From contig OX595997.1 of NCBI GenBank assembly GCA_951394045.1, forward strand, positions 682,001 through 746,000: a stretch of 64,000 nt of DNA. The letters are read 5' to 3'. A model generated the notes under the pieces. It ran no database searches, was not told the origin of the DNA, and saw only the letters and a program-made list of their open reading frames with translations. This DNA is from Nitzschia sp. DOCU1. Its lineage: Eukaryota > Bacillariophyta > Bacillariophyceae > Bacillariales > Bacillariaceae. Below, piece by piece: positions 31,860-42,232 of the stretch (positions within the stretch are counted from its first letter, which is position 1; every line of letters begins with the position of its first letter). Both the position numbers and the translations under genes were made by a program.

Positions 31860-32201
31860 CTACGTTGTTATCGTCCTCATGCCTTCGGCAGCAGCTCGCG
31901 CCTCGCAAGTATTCCCAAAGGTCTCGGCCCATCGCGCTTCATCCGCATTGTAACAGAATTTGTTGGAGTTGTGGTCGGTGCAGAAATGGCATGGCCGCAT
32001 ATAAAAGTCATGGGCAGCCAAACATGCCGCTTTGGTGCGATTCTGAACGTAAACTTCGTTGCAGGTGGTATCTGGTTCGGTCAACAGCAGACTATCATCG
32101 TCATGTTCTTGCTGCTCTGCTGCCGCGGACGACGCAAACATAATTACCACCACTAATAATAACAGAAAGTGGATGACGGTCTTTGATGATAATGATACCA
32201 T
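31860..32201 (-). CDS. Small secreted Cys-containing protein
   Basis: 113 residues from the ATG at 32201. Residues 1-28 are a clear signal peptide (F-L-L-L-L-V-V-V-I-M-F-A-S-S-A-A-A). The mature part is acidic at first, then has six Cys residues (T-C-N-E-V, A-A-C-L-A, P-C-H-F-C-T-D, K-F-C-Y, N-T-C-E-A), which suggests three disulfides. An N-x-T site is present. The longer open frame upstream to 32468 lacks meaning and would hide the signal. Function unknown; likely extracellular or vesicular. No homolog in the window. Confidence 0.6.
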   Translation of the reverse strand: MVSLSSKTVIHFLLLLVVVIMFASSAAAEQQEHDDDSLLLTEPDTTCNEVYVQNRTKAACLAAHDFYMRPCHFCTDHNSNKFCYNADEARWAETFGNTCEARAAAEGMRTITT

Positions 32202-32611
32202 TGTATCACTTCCTTTCAATGCAATGTGGGTCGCAAGAAATAAAAAGGTGATGGATGTCTTCTGCCTTTGTGGAAAGTGAACAAAGTTCGACACGAACCA
32301 TGCGTTCAATGGTGATGATGGGCGGTCGCTCGGTCTTTCTTCGCTCGCTTCAAAAGTCGGAGTGGGCATGCAGACCACTTGTGCTTCGAACGACGTCGTC
32401 AATTTCCCGCCAGAAAGATTCCCCGATACTGTTATGGCTCCAGGGTACCGCGGCGGACGTTTTTGCACTTTTTAAAGGAGAGCTCGGACCTCGTCGGGCA
32501 ACGGCAGCGAATATATTTATATAGATATGTATAAAATAAATGCCTGCTGGCGTGCTAGTTTATGGTGTTATGTCATAGTACCCATTCAAATGCTGATGCC
32601 AACACCAAGTT
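32202..32611. other. Intergenic region, AT-rich
   Basis: About 410 bp, with an AT-rich stretch near 32510-32545 (atatatttatatagatatg). No gene seen. Confidence 0.4.
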
Positions 32612-33313
32612 TCAATACTTCGCCTTGGGGAGGCCAACTTGTTGCGACAAATTGTTGTAGCACTCCATGTCGTCCAAAGATCCCTCATCCCCGCTGTTGT
32701 CGACTTGATGGGTGACGAGTTTCTTTTGGCGCCCTCTGGTCATGCGCCGGATAGGAGCTGGTGCTGGACTATCCACTTCGGTGCTGGTGTCGTTCATGTT
32801 GCCACCATCTGATCCTTCTTCCGGCTCCTTCTTAGCCTTGCCCGTTGATGGAATGACGTGTGTGCCTTCGGGGGAAGAATCAGCAGGCGACTCAAGCAAA
32901 GGACGAAGCTTGGCCTTCAGATCAGGGCTCTCTGCAACAAGAGAGCTAGCATATGGAGAGGGGCAATCATCCTCATCGGTATCTTCTCCGCGGTGCAATG
33001 TGCCTTCTGCAGCCACTTGCTTTAGATGCATCAAGTTTCTTTCCACAATGCCCTCGCATTTGAAGGTCATCTCTTCCATTGCTGCCTCCAGTTCTTTCAC
33101 GAAACAAGAAACATGATGGTCGGGCAATCCTTCAAAAAGGAGAGTGCGATCGGTATTCATGCCATCAACAGATGACTGAAGTATCAAGCCTTTGCTACCT
33201 TCGATGACTTCAATCTTGACAAAGTCACCACTCTTTCCATTGCCAATGATCCTGGCCACTTCGTTGGCTGACTCCTGGAAAATCTTCGAGGTGACTGCGG
33301 TAGAGAACTTCAT
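32612..33313 (-). CDS. Hypothetical acidic protein
   Basis: 233 residues from the ATG at 33313, single exon. The first 110 residues look folded (M-K-F-S-T-A-V-T-S-K-I-F ... F-V-K-I-E-V-I-E ... F-V-K-E-L-E-A-A-M-E-E-M). The rest is Ser/Pro/Glu-rich with a basic patch (R-R-M-T-R-G-R-Q-K-K) that could be a nuclear signal. No known domain. It lies next to the transposase-like gene and may belong to the same mobile unit, but no shared ends were found. Confidence 0.5.
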   Translation of the reverse strand: MKFSTAVTSKIFQESANEVARIIGNGKSGDFVKIEVIEGSKGLILQSSVDGMNTDRTLLFEGLPDHHVSCFVKELEAAMEEMTFKCEGIVERNLMHLKQVAAEGTLHRGEDTDEDDCPSPYASSLVAESPDLKAKLRPLLESPADSSPEGTHVIPSTGKAKKEPEEGSDGGNMNDTSTEVDSPAPAPIRRMTRGRQKKLVTHQVDNSGDEGSLDDMECYNNLSQQVGLPKAKY

Positions 33314-33565
33314 TTTGCCCAAACAACAATTTTATGATCCGGCCAATTCATACCAGCATTGGAGACTACTTTGCCACTATTTATTGAGAAACGCGGGAAT
33401 GATGATGACTATTGTAAAATTTAGTCTCTACTTTATTCCCGGGAAGTTTCCTTCTGTGTTAGCAAATAGTTCAAAGTAGGAGTGTCATCATCCTTTGACA
33501 ACTCCGCTCATCATGGGATTTGTTGGGTGCTACCTAGATGAATAGAAGCATAAATTAATGCCGAC

Positions 33566-34144
33566 ATGACAACTCAATGCTTTGATCTTCAGTGCGTCTA
33601 TCGTTGCAACATTTCTAGCAATGAAGACAAGCCGGCGGCTGGAAACAATGACGAAGTCCCTTTTGCGGTTGGAGGTACGGCGCAATTTGACTTCGAAGGA
33701 TTGAGCATAAGCATCTTCGAGGATTCCAAGGCCGGTAGAGAAGATCTTTTGTTATACATGGACCTTGGTTCCAACATGGAATCGAGCCGAATTCTTCGAT
33801 ATAAATCTGCAAATTCAAGCCACATTGGCTATCAAATCAAGGTCTACGGATCATTTGATGATCATGATCATGAATGCAAGGAACGGATCAGCATTCTTTT
33901 CCGTGATAGCATTTCTCAAGAGGATAGGGCCTCTATCCAGCAACTACTGGATCGGGTACAAGTCATACAACAGAGCCGCCGTATTGCCGACAAGGCTTGC
34001 CGCCGTGCTCTCATGGATGCAATTGAGTCATTCGTACTAAGCCTCTGCCACTTCCTTGTTTTCGTCCTGATGGCAGGTTGGCATTTGCTAACAATGCTCT
34101 ATTCTATTATCATTTCCTACGGAATGCACACGAGCAATAGTTAA
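33566..34144 (+). CDS. Hypothetical protein with C-terminal membrane segment
   Basis: 192 residues from an ATG at 33566. Beta-rich N-terminal two thirds (F-D-F-E-G-L-S-I-S-I-F-E-D ... Y-Q-I-K-V-Y-G-S-F-D-D-H-D-H), then a Gln/Arg helix, and a hydrophobic C-terminal segment at about 160-188, consistent with tail anchoring. No family recognised. It faces the transposase-like gene tail to tail with 37 bp between stops. Confidence 0.45.
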   Translation: MTTQCFDLQCVYRCNISSNEDKPAAGNNDEVPFAVGGTAQFDFEGLSISIFEDSKAGREDLLLYMDLGSNMESSRILRYKSANSSHIGYQIKVYGSFDDHDHECKERISILFRDSISQEDRASIQQLLDRVQVIQQSRRIADKACRRALMDAIESFVLSLCHFLVFVLMAGWHLLTMLYSIIISYGMHTSNS

Positions 34145-34181
34145 GCACAACTTTCTACTAGTATACAGCGTTTGGCTTGTT

Positions 34182-37100
34182 TTACTTCTTCTTTTTCACC
34201 AGCTCATAGGTGTAGTCATCAATGTTAGTGTATATTACTTTGAAGAACTTTTCATTGTAATCTTCTTGTTCGTGGGCTGCTCTTTCCTTTTCGAGCTTCT
34301 TTATACAGCCCTTCAGCTTTGTGATCCCAAACATTCCAAGATCCCCGTCCGGCAGTTGATGAAGGCTTTCGAGCCGCTTTGCCACCTCTTCCCGCAAGAG
34401 CTCGATATTGTTGCCCTTTGCGAAGAGCTTACCTAGTTGCAGTTTGCCTTCAAATAGGGGGGCAATATCAAAACCTTTCACGCTCTCTTTGGCGGAGGGT
34501 ACATGCACCACACCTAGAGCCTTTTGGAATCGGTCTTGGAAGTTGGCCACCCGGGTCTGTTCAAAATTACGACAAATCTTCTTGTGCATTGAAACCCTTG
34601 CATCTCTGAAGTGGTCTGGACCCATTTCGCATTCCAAAGCTTTGATCCTCTGGTCAAAGGACTTGATTCTTTTGGCCATTTCCTTGATCTTTGCGGGGCC
34701 CCGAAACTCATTGCGATCCTTGCCAATGACCCTGACATCCCCCATTTCTTTGATGAGAGATGTCGCCATGACACGATAGGAAGTGTTCTTTTCCTTTCTG
34801 TCATAAGAATGGCACAAGTTTTGCGCTTTGTTGGCCCGCTCTGCCGCTTGTTGATTTGTAAAGAAAGCGCCATATCGGTGTAAACACTCAGTGCGGATCA
34901 AAGCCGAACGTGGGTCAGCGTCTTCGGAATGATCCCAAATGTCGAGACCATTTGCAATGGCCAAGATGGCGTCCCAGTTTTTTGATACTTGCCATTGCTT
35001 TGAGTTCTGTGAAGAATCGCCAGGAATATGGGATTCAACGAACTCCTGGAACTCAACAAGATCGAAGGTGCGACCATGATTTGGAGACTGAAAAAAACGA
35101 GTTTCTTCGTCAAAAACCAGGCTCTCTTTACCCAGGATGCGCCGCCCAACGATACGGCCTGTAGGGGCCTCCGAAAAGACAGCTAGGAATGCATTTTTGT
35201 CAATTTCTCGCCATCGAGCAAACATCTTGTTGTGTTCATCCAAGCCAACTTGAAGTGCTTTTTCAATTTTCGATTCTTGAAGAGCTACCACCTCAGGCCC
35301 AAGCTCACCGGCTTGAACAAGATCCTTGAGTTTTGCCATTTCCTGGACAAGATCTTCGAAAGCTTTGAGGCTGTTCCAGCCACCATTCTGCATACTGACG
35401 TAGTCCCGTGTCATTAAAAAGTCCCGACAAAATACCGAGAATGGCTGGCATCCTGCTGACTGTGTAAGTATATCTCTTCCTTGAAGAAAAGACATGTGGG
35501 GGGCATGATAGAATCGATGCTGGCACTTGATAAAACACAAGTCCACAATCAGCACCTGCTCCTTGGACATCGAAATAAAGTCACCAGCAGTCTTTCTAAT
35601 AACGTCGGTTGTCACGGGTTCTTCATCGTTTTCCATGATCTCCTTGCTGTCCATATCTAGGTAATTCTTGGCCATGAAGCGGCGCATGGGGAGCGTTGAA
35701 TACAACGTATCGGCTGCTTGTCCCTCTGTCCACCATCGTGTCTGCGATCCACGGGTCATCCGAATAAAAGCGCCTCCCTTCCGATTGTGGGTCAAGTCTT
35801 CCAGGCTGAACTCATCTAGCCTGGAGAACATCAATAAGACTTCTTCGAATTCCACATCAATGCCTTCAAAATCTTCAATGCTGTCGTCTACCAACAATTG
35901 GGCGCAGTGGTTGTAACTACAATTCCACATTGCAATGCAGTTTTGTAGCCCAACAAGAGCTTCCCAACGGAAACTAGAGAACATCAATGTTTCAACATTC
36001 CGCTTGATTTGGTCAGGGCCAATTGTCACTTGCGTGGACCCAGCCAAGAAAACAATCTTCATCTGCACCTGGCCCTCTAGATGGATATTATGTAGAGTGC
36101 AATTGCCAGTCAGGTATCTTTCCTCTAGGCGATCAAACTTGGCAAGGGCACGTGCACCCGACTCAGTATTGCCACCGCCACCAGAATCTGTGGTCAAGCC
36201 ACATGCCCTTGCCTTTGTAGTGGTGTCAAGCTTCTCCATCGAATGATGGAGAGCTGCTGCAACAGCTGCCGATGAGTCGCCAGACTTGTCTGCATCAAGT
36301 GTCATGATGACAACTCGTCCATCAGGAAATTCATTGGACTTAGCAGCATCCGACGAATCCCAACATGATACAAGCTTGCACAAGCCCCCCAATCCTTTCT
36401 GGGCATCTGCTTTGTCATATGAGAGATAAAATACACCAGCCATGGACAAAGCTTTTGAAACGAGGAGTGATGTGTCAACGGCGAACCTCAAAACAAGCTC
36501 TTCAATCGTACTGCGACTTGGCGACAGCTTTATCAGCTGCTCAATATCTGTCTTGAGCCCACCGGAGTCAAGGAATGCTTGGATCACAAATGGGATCAAC
36601 TGTTCCCACCCAAGGGCCGAAATCTGGGGAAGACAGGCCACAAGTCCACCAAGAAGGCGCTTGCCGAAATCAGAAAAGTTGAAAACTTTTGCGTCATCAA
36701 CAAATGCTTTTATGCCCATGCCAATTTTGGCATTCTTTGCAAGAAGCGTCTGCTGGGTCTTGTTGACCAGAGACTTCATCTTGGGAAGAGCCAGCAATAC
36801 TTGCTCCGCTGGGCTATGTACCGTTTTCGGAAGATCAAAGACTGTCAAATAGAAGCCTTTTGTCACCAGAAAATGCCGGCCAGACACAACGCAGTACTCC
36901 ATGCCAATGTACTTTTGGCCACGCTTTGGCTCCCCTTCAATTTCAACAATACGAGGCATAATTGCCAGATTGTTGATTGTAGGGTCTACATGCGCCACCG
37001 TGGCAAACTCGGCATCGCCCACTTGGCGCTCGGTCCGATTCCCCTTTTTCATGGGGGTAACCATCCTTTTGCCAACTTCTCGCACGGCAGCTCCAAGTCC

Positions 37101-37805
37101 ATGAACCTTTCCGGTACCTTCCAACAATATATCTTTCAGCTTTCTGGGTTCTTCTGGATTCTCTCTTGCAGAAAGTTCCGCGGCCGCCTTGAAAAGCTGC
37201 ATCTTGATCAGGGCAGTTTGGGGCGGTTGGTGACCACCGGGGGATGGTGGCAGTATCGTAGGTGTAGATGGCAATAAGCTATTGGGAGAATGGTCAAGCA
37301 ATGGGCTGATTGGCGAAGCTGGGAGCGGTTGTGGCGTTGGTGTTGGTGGGGCAGCAGCTGTTTCTCCAGCACGGTTACGCCGGATTAAATCTTGCACCGT
37401 GCTATTTTCCCAAAACATGCGACGCAGCCTGTCCCTTTCTGCAGCATCTCCATCTTGCTCTTGATAGCTCATTTGGCCAATGGAGATGGTCCAATGCCGC
37501 TCCTTCTTAAAAGGTTCTGCTCGAAGCATACCTTCTGTCACTTCTAGCAGGGCCTTGATTGAAAACCCTGGCTTGCTGTCTGTGGATTTGTCGGTCTTGA
37601 AGCCGGCGATCTTCATAAAAAGAAAGTATTCGGAATAATCCTCGAAACCAATTAGATGGTGAAGATTTTTCTGTCCACCTTCATTGCCCCAAATATACCA
37701 ACGAACACTCTTGGAACGAGTGTGTAGCCCCAGTAGTAATCGGCCAAGGGCTTTGGCGGGGCTACTATCATGAGTAAGAACAAAGAGATCTGCTTGTTCT
37801 TCCAT
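34182..37805 (-). CDS. Large transposase-like protein, 1,207 residues
   Basis: A single uninterrupted frame from the ATG at 37805. The N-terminal 130 residues are unrecognised; residues 140-200 are Pro/Thr-rich. The middle part resembles an RNase-H-fold transposase of hAT type: M-T-L-D-A-D-K-S-G (first Asp), C-G-L-T-T-D-S-G-G-G-G (second Asp), N-C-T-L-H-N-I-H (like the conserved C-x2-H-x-L-N block), and S-Q-T-R-W-W-T (like the R-W motif). The C-terminal 350 residues are helical and charged. The frame is fully open, so the gene is either recent or under selection (domesticated). No terminal inverted repeats or target duplications were found next to it. Alternatively it may be a lineage-specific protein with chance resemblance. 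Confidence 0.5.
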   Translation of the reverse strand: MEEQADLFVLTHDSSPAKALGRLLLGLHTRSKSVRWYIWGNEGGQKNLHHLIGFEDYSEYFLFMKIAGFKTDKSTDSKPGFSIKALLEVTEGMLRAEPFKKERHWTISIGQMSYQEQDGDAAERDRLRRMFWENSTVQDLIRRNRAGETAAAPPTPTPQPLPASPISPLLDHSPNSLLPSTPTILPPSPGGHQPPQTALIKMQLFKAAAELSARENPEEPRKLKDILLEGTGKVHGLGAAVREVGKRMVTPMKKGNRTERQVGDAEFATVAHVDPTINNLAIMPRIVEIEGEPKRGQKYIGMEYCVVSGRHFLVTKGFYLTVFDLPKTVHSPAEQVLLALPKMKSLVNKTQQTLLAKNAKIGMGIKAFVDDAKVFNFSDFGKRLLGGLVACLPQISALGWEQLIPFVIQAFLDSGGLKTDIEQLIKLSPSRSTIEELVLRFAVDTSLLVSKALSMAGVFYLSYDKADAQKGLGGLCKLVSCWDSSDAAKSNEFPDGRVVIMTLDADKSGDSSAAVAAALHHSMEKLDTTTKARACGLTTDSGGGGNTESGARALAKFDRLEERYLTGNCTLHNIHLEGQVQMKIVFLAGSTQVTIGPDQIKRNVETLMFSSFRWEALVGLQNCIAMWNCSYNHCAQLLVDDSIEDFEGIDVEFEEVLLMFSRLDEFSLEDLTHNRKGGAFIRMTRGSQTRWWTEGQAADTLYSTLPMRRFMAKNYLDMDSKEIMENDEEPVTTDVIRKTAGDFISMSKEQVLIVDLCFIKCQHRFYHAPHMSFLQGRDILTQSAGCQPFSVFCRDFLMTRDYVSMQNGGWNSLKAFEDLVQEMAKLKDLVQAGELGPEVVALQESKIEKALQVGLDEHNKMFARWREIDKNAFLAVFSEAPTGRIVGRRILGKESLVFDEETRFFQSPNHGRTFDLVEFQEFVESHIPGDSSQNSKQWQVSKNWDAILAIANGLDIWDHSEDADPRSALIRTECLHRYGAFFTNQQAAERANKAQNLCHSYDRKEKNTSYRVMATSLIKEMGDVRVIGKDRNEFRGPAKIKEMAKRIKSFDQRIKALECEMGPDHFRDARVSMHKKICRNFEQTRVANFQDRFQKALGVVHVPSAKESVKGFDIAPLFEGKLQLGKLFAKGNNIELLREEVAKRLESLHQLPDGDLGMFGITKLKGCIKKLEKERAAHEQEDYNEKFFKVIYTNIDDYTYELVKKKK

Positions 37806-38741
37806 CGTCAACGCCAATAGAGCGATAATTGTTGTATTGTTTCATCCACATCGTTGAAAGATGGAAACCATCACGTATCTTCCATCCACGCTGCCAAACG
37901 ATCCACATTTGAACTTGTGGCATTGCCACCGACGAGACTGGAGGTGCCAACAAGGAGACTGGAGGTGCATGCTTCCCCTCTAGTTTAAACACTTCTAGAC
38001 CAAATTGAGTTAAACCCAATGGCCATATGCTCCATTGGGGTATCATTGAGCATTTGCTATGAGGGTTTAACTCAATTCTTGCTACAAGCCGAGGGAGGTG
38101 GCTTGATGTTCTCCCTCTGTTGTTTGGAAATTTGAGAAAAGCACGGTCTATCGTGAGAGCCGTTGAGTCCCGACTGGGGGTCGGCCGGCTCGCGGCCGGC
38201 TCGGGGTAGTCGGAATTGCAAAAACGTCAAAGCACGGCCGGCTGGAGCCATAACTGTACTGTTCACTGTACTGTACTGTGCGCGAAGCACGAACATGCGC
38301 GCTGGCGAGCGAGCGCGTCCTCATTTTTATGGACGGGCATCGCCATCAATGGCACACAATCGAATGAATCGAATCACTGTCAATGAATGAATGGAATGCG
38401 AATGAATGAATGATGATCGGACGCGTTCTTAGTTCTTGGAACTACTACTCAGGGAATCAAACAACCAGCTACGTGTGGCCTCGTCTGCTTGGATCCTACT
38501 GCTAGGCTTATCTCTTCCCTGGTGAGCTGAGGTCATGGTCTTGTCTTCACGACAATCTATATCTTCTTGCAGGATCTCCACGCAAAGAATCGTGATGAAT
38601 TACAGCGTTCTTTTTGTTGTTGGATGCGACAAGAACATGATGACTGACGGAACATCTCCTACTAGCAGGAAACAAGTATGCAGCTAGTCTATTAATAAAT
38701 TATCTTGTCAGCACTTCTCGCAAGAAACTTTGGGCAAGTCC
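37806..38741. other. Intergenic region with short repeats
   Basis: This holds a twice-repeated gagactggaggtgc (37934 and 37954), the hairpin at 38003-38077, ggccggctcg repeats near 38182-38203, a gtactgt run near 38260 and gaatgaat simple repeats near 38360-38415. No gene. Confidence 0.5.
38003..38077. repeat. Perfect 15-bp inverted repeat with nested hairpin
   Basis: Arms aattgagttaaaccc (38003-38017) and gggtttaactcaatt (38063-38077) pair completely over a 45-nt loop. The loop holds a second perfect pair, cccaatgg (38015-38022) with ccattggg (38032-38039), which shares bases with the outer stem, so the two folds compete. It sits about 200 bp upstream of the transposase-like gene. Confidence 0.8.
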
Positions 38742-39401
38742 TCAATACCCAGTAAAAGGCCAAATATACAACAAGTTTCCAAAGGCAAACACTCGAATAC
38801 CAAGTGTCGCTGGACCATCCGGATACCCATCGATGAAAAAAGTCGAAATGGCAATCGTGGTTTGAACAATTATATCAGCCCAATACATCGTCCACGAGGG
38901 GACGGCAACATTCATACCAAGCCACTGCAGAAGAGAGCCTTTACCCTCATAATTTGTGGCAAGGGAATGAAAGAAATGAAAGATGCTATACCAGGCAAAT
39001 ATCTTCTTTGCAGTTCCTTCCAACAAAAATACAGAGTAATAAGCAAAGACTAATGGAGAGGGGAAATCTAGCGCCGCATAATGCGCTGGAGGAATGAGGA
39101 CCGGCAAACCAAATGGTGACTTCTTCTTCTGGATGACAGTATTCTTCTTTTTGATATTTCCTTTTTTCGCATCAACAGCGCCTCCTCCTCGAAGGGGAAC
39201 AAGCATTACCGGGTTCCTTTTTGCTGGCACCAGATGCAAGTTGTTCACTTGATGGTATCGGCGACTTTTTTGCACGCTTCCAGGTGGTACTAGTAGTAGC
39301 TCTAACGAAGCTTCAGCCCGAACTGCTGTTGGAGCGGCGACGACAACCAGAAAGGCGGCAAACAAAACCCTCATTAGACCAAGAAGGTAGTAGGAATTCA
39401 T
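38742..39401 (-). CDS. Small membrane protein with signal peptide and LRGG motif
   Basis: 219 residues from the ATG at 39401 (the frame is open further upstream, but this Met starts the signal). Residues 5-30 are hydrophobic (Y-L-L-G-L-M-R-V-L-F-A-A-F-L-V-V-V-A-A). Then comes a charged stretch ending V-P-L-R-G-G-G, a post-signal motif also seen in the gene at 26470-28173, then a Lys-rich linker and four hydrophobic segments (A-L-D-F-P-S-P-L-V-F-A-Y-Y-S-V-F, I-F-A-W-Y-S-I-F-H-F-F, T-M-Y-W-A-D-I-I-V-Q-T-T-I, V-F-A-F-G-N-L-L-Y-I-W-P). Likely in the ER or plastid-associated membranes. Family not recognised. Confidence 0.6.
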   Translation of the reverse strand: MNSYYLLGLMRVLFAAFLVVVAAPTAVRAEASLELLLVPPGSVQKSRRYHQVNNLHLVPAKRNPVMLVPLRGGGAVDAKKGNIKKKNTVIQKKKSPFGLPVLIPPAHYAALDFPSPLVFAYYSVFLLEGTAKKIFAWYSIFHFFHSLATNYEGKGSLLQWLGMNVAVPSWTMYWADIIVQTTIAISTFFIDGYPDGPATLGIRVFAFGNLLYIWPFTGY

Positions 39402-40272
39402 GATAACAACAAATCGATATCGTTTCGCTCGTTCAATGTTCCTTCTTTGTTGATGGTTGAAAACTATTTCGGTGGATCCAAACTTTTCCATATCGGAAGG
39501 GAGGGATGCTGGATCGGAAGTAAAAGATGCGCGGAGTCGAAAGTAACTGGGATAGTCCCTGTGTTGATGGATAGATACACGTTGAACTTCCTCCATGCAG
39601 GAAAGGAAAGATACAACAGGTATGCTGTTCTTCTCTCAAAAGATTCAGTCGAAAGAGTCGAGTCACACATTGGGTATCGTTTGGGACGACAGTCCTCGCT
39701 TGGTCATCTATTGTTGAACTGGAAGACGAAAAACCAGATATGAATAGATGGCAGTGTAATGCGTGCACATACCAGAAGTCTTCTTGGATCCTCCTAGAAG
39801 ACGATGAAGAAAGTGTCGGACGGCCTAACTGTGTTTCAATGGAAGTAGATTGATCTAACTCTCCTACCGATAGACAGATTCGAATGAATCAAAGATCTTC
39901 GCTCGTGCGTCGTGCACATGCAAGGATTGCGGATGACTCAGTCGAATAAATCAAAGATTCGCGGCTGCATGCATGAGATGCCGGGCGCGCCTTTTTTGGA
40001 TCGGGAAAATCTCTCGTGTCACGATGACAGTTTCAAGGTCATGACCACAAACATCTCACCCGACGACAGCATGCACCAGCAGCAGGATAGATCCTATATC
40101 AACGAGTGAGGCAAAACATGTTCCAAAAGGCACAGTACTACAGACATGGCGTCCTTTTGCCGTCATTCCCTTTTGGAAGAGTGGTGTCGGGACGACCCAT
40201 GACGACGACGCAACGTACTCCAAGGTCCTTCCCAGATATCCGTCATGCCCAATTCTGTCGTTAAGCTGGGCA
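39402..40272. other. Intergenic region; possible start of the oxygenase-like gene
   Basis: From about 40043 to 40272 one plus frame is open and protein-like (W-R-P-F-A-V-I-P-F-W-K-S-G) and joins the frame at 40273, but it has no ATG. An ATG-led stretch in another frame ends at 40109. The start of the downstream gene is therefore unresolved. Confidence 0.35.
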
Positions 40273-41846
40273 TTGTCCATTGACGGATATACGGACTCTT
40301 CTGCGGATATGAAACACTTTATCGATAAACTCTATGTGGAAGACTCCTTGGAGGCGCTGGCCATGCTGACCACCATTCATATCGTTCAGCGTAATTTCGA
40401 CGCAATGAAGATTGCCGAGTTGGCACCCCCATCCGACCAAGACTACGATGATTCCTTGCTAGTCGAAGGCTGGCCCTTGCTGCAAGAACGAATTTCCGGT
40501 GCATTTATTCCAGACTACACGTGGTGACTCTGCCGCATCCTTTGACGGCATTTGCCCAGGATTGTCTGTTACATCTTCCCAGCGCAGACTCTGAAAAAGC
40601 TATACAAGGTGCCTTGAGAATGAAGTGGATAGACACTGCTACAGAGAATCGATTGAGGTCATCGCAGATATTTCTGGATTACGTGGCGTCGTTGCCACCT
40701 CGGCGAGTGGGCGTTTTGCTCGACGATCCATTTCACAGCAACTCTGAAACGCCGACGAGACTTTCTCAATCCTGTCTACCATCGGCCACACTCGAACTTT
40801 CCGTCGCTTTAAATGAGATGCGATGCTCCTTGATTTCTCTGTATGATTCCTCGGAAGAATCATCAATGACTGTTTCGACGCGTCCAGCGAAACAAGGTTG
40901 TACTTGTGGTTCATGTCAATACAATCGCAATCCTGCCAAATTTTGCAAAAAGATCCGAACAGAGCAAAGCATGGAGCAAGTGCAACAGCTAGCTCACCAG
41001 CTATTTCAACAAGAACGGTATGATGAAGCCCTAGAGTTATATCAACTCTTCCATGATGCGATCCCGCCAAAGGACCGATTTGCCAGGACGGATTTGTGGC
41101 ATGCCATGGGAGCGGTGCAATTGACACGGCACGAGTTTGTCAGGGCGCAACGCCATTGGAGAGACGGCAGGGAGTACGCCGACATTCATCCTGGGATTGC
41201 CTTGGAAGTGAAAAAGCAACGAGCGTACGGTTCTTTTGATCCGCTACCCCAAATGGAAGAACAAGGTTGCGACGATTTTGACTTTGAGACTCTATCACCT
41301 CGACGACTCTTTGTCATTCCGAGCTTTGTGCCAGCCGAGACTTGTCAGCAAGTCATTCAATGGGCAGAAGAAATCGGATCCAAAACTGGAGGATGGATTA
41401 CAAGCCGTCATTACGCGGTCCCAACCCACGATATTCCAATCCATGGGGCTCCGAAACTACTGGAATGGTTTCAAGAATGGATGAACCAAGAGGTACAGGG
41501 ATTGTTGCTGCGAGCGCAATTTCAAACGACCGGGCGATTCTATGTTCACGATGCCTTTTTGGTGCGATACTTGGCATCTGCCATGAGCCGCTTTCTACCA
41601 CTCCACTACGATGAGTCTACCCACAGTATGGTATTAGCTTTGAATGACGACTTTCAAGGTGGTGGATTCAAGACTTACATCTCCATTCGTTGCTTCCCTG
41701 TCACCAGCTTCGCGGGTCGCCGACATGGGACAAGCACTTCGTCGACACTGTTTGGATCGACATGGTATTCATCTTCATGTTTCTGTGCTGACGGCCCAGC
41801 AGTCGTCGTTTTGACGATCCTTGGCTTCGAAAAATCATGGCGATAA
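40273..41846 (+). pseudogene. 2OG-Fe(II) oxygenase-like protein with TPR-like part, frameshifted
   Basis: An N-terminal frame (open to the TGA at 40525-40527) and a second frame (open from at least 40497 to 41846) overlap and read as one protein only if the frame shifts near 40521; no GT-AG intron fits. The second frame has no ATG near its start. It contains a Cys cluster (G-C-T-C-G-S-C), a TPR-like helical repeat (A-H-Q-L-F-Q-Q-E-R-Y-D-E-A-L-E-L-Y), and a prolyl-4-hydroxylase-like fold: R-R-L-F-V-I-P-S-F-V then L-H-Y-D-E-S-T-H-S-M-V-L-A-L-N, giving the H-x-D iron ligands, and F-Q-G-G-G-F. After that the expected distal His and 2OG-binding Arg region is lost to unrelated sequence, so the catalytic domain is incomplete. 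Alternative: unusual introns that I could not place. Confidence 0.5.
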
Positions 41847-42232
41847 TGATGGCTTAGTAGACCACAGTTTGGCATGCCATGGACAAAAGGTGCTGTGGAC
41901 TAAAGTAGAGCTTCGATGGGCTGCAAATTCTTGAAACAAAATCGTGGTTTGGTTGTGCTGTTGATGTGGTGATGCAAGACCAAAAACAGACCTCAACTGA
42001 GAACCCCCACGTATACGCACAACGACCGATGAACTTATTGGAAAGGAGAATGCCCGTAGTACAGCCCGCACCACCAGTGGAAAGATAATAATGGCTTTAC
42101 GCCATGGACAAAGGGTGCTGCTGTGGACTAAAGTAGAAGTTCGATGGGCTGCGATTTCTTGAAACAAAATTGTGGTTTGGTAGCGCACCGAAACGTGCGC
42201 AAGGTGATGCATCGAGGAATGATGCAGACCAA
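41843..42232 (+). repeat. Direct repeat of about 145 bp, 241 bp apart
   Basis: Copies at 41843-41985 and 42084-42232 share ataatgatggct-like, gccatggacaaa, ctgtggactaaagtaga, ttcgatgggctgc, cttgaaacaaaat, gtggtttgg and gatgca...gaccaa. They begin at the stop of the oxygenase-like gene and may be copies of its 3' flank. Confidence 0.75.

Noticed and set aside
41835..42212. Minus-strand frame with internal amino-acid repeats
   Set aside because: The repeats are just the 145-bp direct DNA repeat read in one frame.
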